Shown here: piece after piece, positions 1 through 4,490 of the stretch
Numbering within the stretch: the first letter of the stretch is position 1
Layout: every line of letters starts with the position of its first letter
Assembly: GCA_950060715.1 (NCBI GenBank)
Contig: CATLVA010000113.1
Span: 1 to 5,820, forward strand
Length of the DNA stretch: 5,820 nucleotides
DNA from: an uncultured Oligoflexia bacterium
GTDB lineage: Bacteria > Bdellovibrionota > Bacteriovoracia > Bacteriovoracales > Bacteriovoracaceae
Reading direction: 5' to 3'
The notes under the pieces: model-generated
What the model was told of the DNA's origin: nothing
The model's database searches: none
The model's input: the letters and a program-made list of their open reading frames with translations, nothing else
Made by a program: the position numbers and the translations under genes

Positions 1-1
1 A

Positions 2-481
2 AAGGATGAAAACAAACAACAAAGTAATATCAGTCTTGGTGAAGAATCTAGAGAGGAGACCGAGGATTTTCTCTTGGCTTCAATGAGTACTAGGTTTGCG
101 GCATGGCTTTTAGATGCCTCCCTTCTTGTGACTTCAATGGCCATCACAATAGTGTCGATTTTTATCTTTGCTGAGTTTCCTCTCGATTCGTTATCAGAAA
201 TAATTCTTAACAAGCAAGTAATTATAAGTTTTAGCTTTATACTCGCCATGTATTATATGTTTTATTTTATCGTTTTAGATAAAACTTCTTATTCAACCCT
301 TGGAAAAAATATTATGGGAATTAAAGTGGTAAAAATAAGAGAAAATAAAGCGCCAATAAGCTTATTTCAATCTTTGCTGAGAGTGCTGATAAGTATGTCC
401 TCTGTCCCTCTTTTATGTCTGCCGTTAATTCTTGATTGGCAAAGCAAATTAAGCGATACACAAGTTGTTATTAAAAAGTAA
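2..481 (+). CDS. RDD-family integral membrane protein (5' end probably outside window)
   Basis: Small inner-membrane protein of the RDD family; its substrate or role is unknown, and some family members are proposed transporters. Counting from a possible TTG start at 74: R7-F8 and D14 form the N-terminal RxxxxxxD signature in the first hydrophobic segment (about 8-35). A second segment spans about 48-68. It is followed by the family loop '[12 protein letters not shown]' (75-86), a third segment (about 98-120), and an ending ([11 protein letters not shown]) resembling the usual D-x-x-x-G-T-x-V-V tail. The reading frame is open with no stop from the left edge through 74. The upstream codons encode a plausible hydrophilic acidic stretch (KDENKQQ...EETEDFLL) but contain no in-frame ATG, so the true start is probably before the window. 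TTG74 has GAGG at 62-65 and ATG83 is another option. The stop codon overlaps the next start (TAATG), which indicates an operon with rfaE2. Sure of the family; unsure of the start. Confidence 0.8.
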   Translation, partial: KDENKQQSNISLGEESREETEDFLLASMSTRFAAWLLDASLLVTSMAITIVSIFIFAEFPLDSLSEIILNKQVIISFSFILAMYYMFYFIVLDKTSYSTLGKNIMGIKVVKIRENKAPISLFQSLLRVLISMSSVPLLCLPLILDWQSKLSDTQVVIKK

Positions 482-930
482 TGAAAAACAATCTAAAAAA
501 ATTTCTAGATTCTAGAGGAGAAAAAAAAGTCGTTTTCACAAATGGATGCTTTGATATTCTTCATAAGGGGCATGTGAGCTATTTAAATGAGGCAAAATCT
601 CTTGGAGATATACTTGTTATAGGCTTAAATAGTGATCAGAGTGTAAAAAGATTAAAAGGTGAGTCTCGACCTATTAATGATGAAAATGATAGAAAGTTTT
701 TACTCGAGAATTTAAAAGCAGTTGATTTTGTTTTTATTTTTGAAGAGGACACTCCATATAATCTTATTAAAGAAGTTAAACCTAATGTCTTAGTCAAAGG
801 AGGGGATTGGAAGCCAGAAGAGATTGTTGGTTCCGATATTGTTCAATCTTTAGGTGGGGAAGTGAGGTCCCTTAGTTTTATTCAAGGTCATTCAACAACT
901 AATACAATAAATAAAATACAAGCCAGGTAA
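481..930 (+). CDS. rfaE2: D-glycero-beta-D-manno-heptose 1-phosphate adenylyltransferase
   Basis: Cytoplasmic nucleotidyltransferase (EC 2.7.7.70). It joins ATP and D-glycero-beta-D-manno-heptose 1-phosphate to give ADP-heptose for the LPS inner core. The 149 residues match the cytidylyltransferase-like domain alone: [11 protein letters not shown] at 21-31 contains the HxGH nucleotide-binding motif (H28, H31). It is followed by LKGESRPIN (58-66), the family motif VKGGDW (105-110), GSDIV (117-121) and [11 protein letters not shown] (136-146), which corresponds to the second ATP-binding signature. In E. coli this activity is the C-terminal half of bifunctional HldE (kinase plus adenylyltransferase). 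Here no kinase domain is present, so a separate heptose-phosphate kinase is expected elsewhere in the genome. There is no Shine-Dalgarno before ATG481; the TAATG overlap with the upstream membrane-protein gene suggests translational coupling. No hairpin terminator is visible after it. Function is confident. Confidence 0.93.
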   Translation: MKNNLKKFLDSRGEKKVVFTNGCFDILHKGHVSYLNEAKSLGDILVIGLNSDQSVKRLKGESRPINDENDRKFLLENLKAVDFVFIFEEDTPYNLIKEVKPNVLVKGGDWKPEEIVGSDIVQSLGGEVRSLSFIQGHSTTNTINKIQAR

Positions 931-991
931 TTCTAAGTCACTGAATTTATTAATTTTTGACAATTTTTATCAAGAACTATGCCAAAGAGCC

Positions 992-1018
992 TTAAGTAAT
1001 TCCCGACTGCGTCGATAG
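992..1018 (+). promoter_or_regulatory. sigma-28 (FliA)-type promoter of flagellin gene 1
   Basis: The -35 is TTAAGTAA (992-999) and the -10 is GTCGATAG (1011-1018), separated by exactly 11 bases. The known enteric FliA consensus is TAAAGTTT-N11-GCCGATAA. Matches are 5/8 and 6/8, and the CGATA core is intact. Transcription would start near 1025, giving a leader of about 65 bases. The 931-991 stretch upstream holds no gene or terminator that I can see. Confidence 0.72.
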
Positions 1019-1024
1019 GGTACT

Positions 1025-1089
1025 TGTCTGATGGTTGAGGTCAACTATTAGCAGTAAGCTTAAAGACTAATCTTACAAAGGAGTTAAAA
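1025..1089 (+). promoter_or_regulatory. 5' leader and ribosome binding site of flagellin gene 1
   Basis: Predicted untranslated leader. It begins with an inverted repeat GTTGA-GG-TCAAC (1034-1045). Next comes the 11-mer AGCAGTAAGCT (1050-1060) shared with the other flagellin leader, then a strong Shine-Dalgarno AAAGGAG (1077-1083) six bases before ATG1090. Two mutually exclusive 5-bp pairings exist: ATTAG 1047-1051 with CTAAT 1067-1071, and GTAAG 1054-1058 with CTTAC 1072-1076. The second abuts the Shine-Dalgarno. These are weak helices, and their importance is inference. Confidence 0.5.
1050..1060 (+). repeat. 11-mer AGCAGTAAGCT shared by both flagellin leaders (copy 1)
   Basis: Identical to 2147-2157 in the leader of the second flagellin gene. 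The outer AGC/GCT triplets can pair around an AGTAA loop. It lies 29 bases before the start codon. The surrounding leader sequence is otherwise dissimilar, so the match is a local island, not just residual duplication. Confidence 0.6.
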
Positions 1090-1923
1090 ATGGGCTTAAG
1101 AATTAAATCAAACGTAGCATCCCAAATGGTGCAAAAAGAGTTAAACAAAACAGCAAGTAAAACAAGTGAGAGTTTCGCAAAACTTGCTTCAGGTAAAAGG
1201 ATTACTAAATCTTCAGATGATGCTGCAGGTTTAGGGATTGCCAAGAAAATGGAAGCTGAAGTTAGAGGTTACAGAATGGCCAAAAGAAATGCTAGTGCTG
1301 GTATCTCTATGATTCAAGTTGCAGAAGGTGGACTTGATGAATCATCAAACATTCTTACAAGAATGAGAGAGCTTTCAATTCAAGCAGCATCAGATACTGT
1401 AGGAGATACTGAAAGACAATTTACAGATATGGAATACCAAGCACTCAAACAAGAAATTGAAAGAATTGCTCAGGTGACGGAATTCAACGGAACAAAACTT
1501 TTATCTGGTGAAGGTAGAATGTTAGATTTCCAAATTGGTGTTAATAATGATCAGTTTCAAGATAGAATTACTTATGATTCAGCAAAGCAAAATGCAAGAC
1601 TTGATGGTCTAGGAATTACTGATATTTCAGTAGGGAATAAAGAGGGAGCACAATCATCTCTTCAAGCAATCGATCAAGCAATTGAAAGAGTATCTGGACA
1701 GAGAGCTTCTCTAGGAGCAATCCAAAACAGGCTAATCTCAACTAGTAATAACTTACAAATTACTAACGAGAACTTATCTGCAGCTAACTCTCGAATCAGA
1801 GATGTTGACTACGCCGATGTAGCCGCTCAAAATGCCAAGTTTAATATTTTAAATCAAGCAGGAACGTCTGTGTTAGCTCAAGCAAACTCGCAAGGGCAAA
1901 ATGCATTACGTCTTCTCTCTTAG
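1090..1923 (+). CDS. fliC: Flagellin 1 (filament subunit with atypical N-terminal region)
   Basis: Structural subunit of the flagellar filament, exported through the flagellar type III system without a cleaved signal. At 277 residues it keeps the N-terminal D0/D1 (about 1-165) and C-terminal D1/D0 (about 185-277) coiled-coil parts and lacks the variable surface domains D2/D3. Visible motifs are SGKRITKSSDDAAGL (34-48), GISM.Q.AEGGL (71-82), RMRELSIQA (91-99), NSRIRDVDYA (233-242) and the terminal NQAGTSVLAQAN...QNALRLLS. It is about 72% identical without gaps to the flagellin encoded at 2223-3056. The first 70 residues are only about 46% identical and the rest about 81%. The nearly universal RNANDGIS motif reads RNASAGIS here (S69, A70), and AGLAI reads AGLGI. 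It has its own sigma-28 promoter, an AAAGGAG ribosome site and its own terminator. Flagellin identity is certain; a specialised or minor role is inferred. Confidence 0.96.
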   Translation: MGLRIKSNVASQMVQKELNKTASKTSESFAKLASGKRITKSSDDAAGLGIAKKMEAEVRGYRMAKRNASAGISMIQVAEGGLDESSNILTRMRELSIQAASDTVGDTERQFTDMEYQALKQEIERIAQVTEFNGTKLLSGEGRMLDFQIGVNNDQFQDRITYDSAKQNARLDGLGITDISVGNKEGAQSSLQAIDQAIERVSGQRASLGAIQNRLISTSNNLQITNENLSAANSRIRDVDYADVAAQNAKFNILNQAGTSVLAQANSQGQNALRLLS

Positions 1924-1927
1924 TTAA

Positions 1928-1968
1928 TTTATACGGGACCTGGCCTGATCAGTTGGGTCCTGTATAAA
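1928..1968 (+). repeat. Long 3'-UTR hairpin after flagellin gene 1
   Basis: Arms 1928-1940 (TTTATACGGGACC) and 1956-1968 (GGTCCTGTATAAA) form a 13-bp stem with a single G-U wobble around a 15-base loop. It begins four bases after the stop codon. No T-tract follows directly, so it is not itself a classical terminator. A role in protecting abundant flagellin mRNA from 3' exonucleases, acting with the terminator at 1988-2016, is inferred. Confidence 0.65.
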
Positions 1969-1987
1969 CTACTTCATTGTCAATTTG

Positions 1988-2016
1988 AGCGAAGCTATAG
2001 GCTTCGTTTTTTTTTT
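1988..2016 (+). terminator. Rho-independent terminator of flagellin gene 1
   Basis: Stem CGAAGC (1990-1995) pairs with GCTTCG (2001-2006) around a TATAG loop, extendable by A1988-T2008 and a G-U pair. It runs straight into ten T residues (2007-2016). This is a textbook intrinsic terminator and separates the two flagellin transcription units. Confidence 0.92.
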
Positions 2017-2065
2017 GCCTCTCAACAAAAAATTCTTAAAAAAATAAAAAAACTTAAATTATTTA
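2017..2065 (+). promoter_or_regulatory. A/T-rich tract upstream of the second sigma-28 promoter
   Basis: Directly upstream of the -35 element, the sequence from about 2026 to 2065 is almost entirely A and T, with several A-runs. It contains no gene. The placement would suit an UP-element that contacts the RNA polymerase alpha subunit, but this reading rests only on composition and position in an already A/T-rich genome. The first flagellin promoter lacks such an extreme tract. Confidence 0.3.
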
Positions 2066-2092
2066 TAAAGAAAAAAAATCTACTCCCGATAA
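2066..2092 (+). promoter_or_regulatory. sigma-28 (FliA)-type promoter of flagellin gene 2
   Basis: The -35 is TAAAGAAA (2066-2073) and the -10 is CCCGATAA (2085-2092), with an 11-base spacer. Against TAAAGTTT-N11-GCCGATAA the matches are 5/8 with TAAAG intact and 7/8, better than the promoter of the first flagellin gene. Transcription would start near 2099, giving a leader of about 124 bases. Confidence 0.85.
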
Positions 2093-2098
2093 AGTAAA

Positions 2099-2222
2099 TA
2101 AGATTGATCTAGCAAGGATCATTATTTAGTCACTAAACCATAATAGAGCAGTAAGCTCTGCTACCTCACAGGAAAAGAGTTAGCGTTCAAGGAATGAGAG
2201 AACGGTTAAACAAGGAGGTAGT
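2099..2222 (+). promoter_or_regulatory. Long structured 5' leader of flagellin gene 2, candidate CsrA-type target
   Basis: No gene lies in this roughly 124-base leader, but it is dense in pairing potential. In order: TGATC/GATCA (2105-2109/2117-2121); the 13-base palindrome TTTAGT-C-ACTAAA (2125-2137); AGAGC-AGTAA-GCTCT (2145-2159); and an imperfect hairpin between 2179 and 2211 whose core is CGTTC/GAACG (2184-2188/2200-2204). CAAGGA, matching the CARGGA core of known CsrA/RsmA sites, occurs at 2113-2118, 2188-2193 (entering the apical loop of the last hairpin) and 2211-2216 (inside the Shine-Dalgarno). A related CAGGA is at 2169-2173. The ribosome site AAGGAGG (2212-2218) is four bases from ATG2223. 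Regulation by CsrA is inferred by analogy with the B. subtilis hag leader. Confidence 0.5.
2147..2157 (+). repeat. 11-mer AGCAGTAAGCT shared by both flagellin leaders (copy 2)
   Basis: Identical to 1050-1060. In this copy the flanks extend the pairing to a perfect 5-bp stem, AGAGC/GCTCT (2145-2149/2155-2159), around the loop AGTAA. It lies 65 bases before the start codon, compared with 29 in the other leader. Confidence 0.6.
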
Positions 2223-2223
2223 A
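2159..2223 (+). promoter_or_regulatory. Possible Shine-Dalgarno-sequestering helix of flagellin gene 2
   Basis: TGCTACCTC (2159-2167) is complementary to GAGGTAGTA (2215-2223), with one G-U wobble. The helix has nine pairs, seven of them a continuous Watson-Crick block (2161-2167 with 2215-2221). It would cover most of the Shine-Dalgarno and the A of the start codon, closing a loop that contains the hairpin at 2179-2211. The complementarity is read directly; an on/off role in translation is inferred. Confidence 0.45.
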
Positions 2224-3056
2224 TGGGTTTCCGTATTAACACAAATGTACCATCTATTGCAGCTCAAAGAACGCTTGCAAAAAATGGCCAGAATCAAGAA
2301 AGTACATTAGCAAAAATGTCATCAGGAAGTAGAATTACCAAAGCTTCTGACGATGCAGCCGGGCTAGCAATTTCAGAGAAATTGAAGGCGAGAATTAAGT
2401 CAAACTCTCAAGCAAACAGAAATGCGAACGATGGTATTTCAATGGTTCAAACAGCAGAGGGTGGTTTAGATGAAGTATCAAATATCTTAACTAGATTGAG
2501 AGAACTATCTATCCAAGCTTCTTCTGATACTGTTGGAGATACTGAGAGAAGTTTTACTGATATGGAATATCAAAACTTAAAGCAAGAAGTTGAAAGAATC
2601 GCACAAGTTACTGAGTTCAACGGAATGAAGTTGTTGGCCGGTGAAGGTGAAAAACTAGATTTTCAAATCGGCGTTAATAACGACGATTTCCAAGATAGAA
2701 TCAGCTACGATACAACTCAACAAAATGCAAAGCTTGAAAGCTTAGGGATTGGGGAAATTTCAGTTAGCAATAAAGAGGGTGCACAGTCAGCTCTTTCTAC
2801 AATCGATAGTGCTATTGAAAAAGTATCAGGTCAGCGAGCTGCACTTGGTGCGATTCAAAACAGATTAATCTCAACTAGTAATAACTTAGAAATTACTAAT
2901 GAGAACTTGAATGCTGCAAACTCTCGAATTCGAGACGTAGACTACGCACAAGTTTCTGCTGAGAACGCAAAAAACAGTATTCTCAATCAAGCAGGTACTT
3001 CAGTGCTAGCTCAAGCAAATGCCCAAGGTCAAAATGCCTTACGCCTAATCGGCTAA
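2223..3056 (+). CDS. fliC: Flagellin 2 (probable major filament subunit)
   Basis: Second filament subunit, 277 residues with no gaps relative to the first. It again has only the D0/D1 core and no D2/D3. It carries the canonical motifs SSGSRITKASDDAAGLAI (33-50), RNANDGISM (66-74), RLRELSIQA (91-99), EFNGMKLL (131-138), NSRIRDVDYA (233-242) and the C-terminal NQAGTSVLAQAN...QNALRLIG. The canonical N-terminus, better sigma-28 promoter and near-perfect AAGGAGGT ribosome site suggest the main, highly expressed flagellin, though this is inference. Synonymous differences from the first copy are plentiful along the conserved part, so the duplication is old and the protein is held by selection rather than by recent gene conversion. 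It is transcribed alone, between its own promoter (2066-2092) and terminator (3089-3114). The symbol is generic, and its numbering among the genome's flagellins cannot be set from here. Confidence 0.97.
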   Translation: MGFRINTNVPSIAAQRTLAKNGQNQESTLAKMSSGSRITKASDDAAGLAISEKLKARIKSNSQANRNANDGISMVQTAEGGLDEVSNILTRLRELSIQASSDTVGDTERSFTDMEYQNLKQEVERIAQVTEFNGMKLLAGEGEKLDFQIGVNNDDFQDRISYDTTQQNAKLESLGIGEISVSNKEGAQSALSTIDSAIEKVSGQRAALGAIQNRLISTSNNLEITNENLNAANSRIRDVDYAQVSAENAKNSILNQAGTSVLAQANAQGQNALRLIG

Positions 3057-3088
3057 AACCTGTAATAACAGCTATTTAAAAAGAAAAT

Positions 3089-3114
3089 GATCCCCCTGAA
3101 TTGGGGGATTTTTT
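3089..3114 (+). terminator. Rho-independent terminator of flagellin gene 2
   Basis: ATCCCCC (3090-3096) pairs perfectly with GGGGGAT (3103-3109) around a TGAATT loop, and the T-run 3109-3114 follows. A small CTGT-AATA-ACAG hairpin (3060-3071) lies between the stop codon and this terminator. It isolates the flagellin unit from the downstream lipoprotein gene. Confidence 0.93.
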
Positions 3115-3170
3115 ATGTAAATAATTCAGGCTTACTGTGAACTGATTCCTAATAGAGCTAGTATAAGTTC

Positions 3171-4484
3171 ATGATAAGACAGACTTTTTTATTCCTAGCT
3201 TTAATGGGGACCGTGGGGTGCGGACCTATCACGAAATCAAAAACGAAGCGATCAAAAGTATATGGAGAAAAAAGTGTTGGTATCCCAGTAGCTTTAAGTG
3301 TCTCTCAGAAACAGTGTATTAGCAGTTCAAGTGCAAGTGAATTTGAGATTGATGTATTCACTAGAGGGAGATTTCACTCTCAGGCGACTTCGTTGTCGAC
3401 TCCGATTAAAGCTGTGAATGAAATTGAATTTTCTGGTTACTTTTTAGGAGCGACTCAATGGGAACTTCTCAATGATCCTATAATTGAGCGCGATCCACAG
3501 AAATTTGAGCTGTGTGAAATCGAAGGTAAATACGAGGAAAATACTTATCAAGATGCGACTCTAAGTATCCTAAGCCCAATTAAGAATTTCGAGAATAGAT
3601 TTGAATCTTTTGTGACAAACCTAGATTTGAGCCCGATAAAAATTCGAACAGCTCCACTGTTAAAAGAAGGGAATAAATACCTTATCAACAATGCTTTTTA
3701 CTATAGTCGCACCAGAGAGATCACATTCCTTCCTCAAGGTTATTATGACGAAGAAAACCTCGTGTTACCTTTAGGGGGAAGGCCTTTTTGGAAGTATCCA
3801 ATGGTAGCCTTACATGAATACGGACATCATGTTTTTGTTGAAACTTATTTAAAATATTCTCAAAAAAATTCAAACCTCCCACCACTTGAAGATGAGTCGA
3901 ATGAAGTTTCTCTTTGTATTGATAACTCAAATACATTTGGTGAAACTCACAGTGCAGAAGAGGTGAGAAAGGTTAATACCAGCTTGGCAGTATCTGCATT
4001 AAATGAGGGATTTGCTGATATTTTTTCATATTTTGGCGAGCCAGCAGGTAGAAAACTATTTGGCATGGGCTGTATGACAAAATCACGAGATGTTGAATTC
4101 GGAGAATTTTTTGATGGAAGCCCTAAGGTTTTAACTTCGGAGGCGATAAAGTATTTCTTATCTGAAGAACCGATGAATTATACAAATTGTAGCGAGATGA
4201 CCAACTTTCAAGATCCTCATCTCATAGGAGCGGTATTTGCACGTGCAATTTATCAGGCGACTTATTTAAAAGCATTCAATGATGAACAAAAATTATCCAT
4301 AGTAGTTGAGTGGCTCAATCGCTTAATCCCGCTATTTGGGCAATATAATGACCCAGAAACTATTTTAAAATTAGCTGTAACAGAGCTTCACGAAGTATTT
4401 AAAAGCAATATGGTTTTTGGCCAGAACGAGTGCTATCGATTCTATTCTCATTTCACTGGATTAACTCGCAGCCGCTGTTTATAA
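3171..4484 (+). CDS. Lipoprotein with gluzincin-type zinc metallopeptidase signature
   Basis: I do not recognise a named family. The N-terminus MIRQTFLFLALMGTVGC looks like a short lipoprotein signal with lipidated C17 (TVGC; threonine at -3 is less usual). G18 and P19 follow rather than aspartate, which favours the outer membrane. HEYGHH at 215-220 gives the HExxH zinc motif (H215, E216, H219). NEGFADIF at 278-285 gives a likely third ligand, E279, 60 residues later, with D283 as in gluzincins. DPHLIGAVFARAIYQ (348-362) resembles the third conserved segment of M4/M36-like peptidases, where H350 could be a transition-state histidine. Seven further cysteines may form disulfides. It probably degrades or processes protein at the cell surface or in the periplasm; the substrate is unknown. 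ATG3171 is the first start after an in-frame TAG (3159) but has no clear Shine-Dalgarno, and I find no convincing promoter. The next gene starts 6 bases on. Confidence 0.8.
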   Translation: MIRQTFLFLALMGTVGCGPITKSKTKRSKVYGEKSVGIPVALSVSQKQCISSSSASEFEIDVFTRGRFHSQATSLSTPIKAVNEIEFSGYFLGATQWELLNDPIIERDPQKFELCEIEGKYEENTYQDATLSILSPIKNFENRFESFVTNLDLSPIKIRTAPLLKEGNKYLINNAFYYSRTREITFLPQGYYDEENLVLPLGGRPFWKYPMVALHEYGHHVFVETYLKYSQKNSNLPPLEDESNEVSLCIDNSNTFGETHSAEEVRKVNTSLAVSALNEGFADIFSYFGEPAGRKLFGMGCMTKSRDVEFGEFFDGSPKVLTSEAIKYFLSEEPMNYTNCSEMTNFQDPHLIGAVFARAIYQATYLKAFNDEQKLSIVVEWLNRLIPLFGQYNDPETILKLAVTELHEVFKSNMVFGQNECYRFYSHFTGLTRSRCL

Positions 4485-4490
4485 TAGAGT

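Noticed and set aside
957..985. TTGACA at 957-962 as a sigma-70 -35 element before flagellin gene 1
   Set aside because: The only -10-like candidate nearby (TATGCC, 978-983) is poor and only 15 bases away. The sigma-28 match at 992-1018 with exact spacing explains the gene better.
1047..1076. Classical H-type pseudoknot in the flagellin 1 leader (ATTAG/CTAAT with GTAAG/CTTAC)
   Set aside because: The strand order leaves no bases for the loop that would have to cross the first stem, so the two pairings are better seen as mutually exclusive alternatives.
1041..1244. Minus-strand open frame opposite the start of flagellin gene 1
   Set aside because: It lies antisense to a certain flagellin gene, has no recognisable motif and reflects codon bias of the opposite strand.
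1090..3056. Recent gene conversion between the two flagellin genes
   Set aside because: Some short stretches are identical (for example around 1735-1757 and 2869-2891). However, synonymous differences are common across the whole conserved part, so selection on an old duplication is enough.
3125..3170. Promoter for the lipoprotein gene using TATAAG (3162-3167) or TAATAG (3150-3155)
   Set aside because: TATAAG would place the transcription start inside the coding sequence, and neither candidate has a convincing -35 at 16-18 bases.
3721..3936. Minus-strand open frame opposite the peptidase gene
   Set aside because: It overlaps the HExxH-encoding region of a well-supported gene and has no motif or independent signals.
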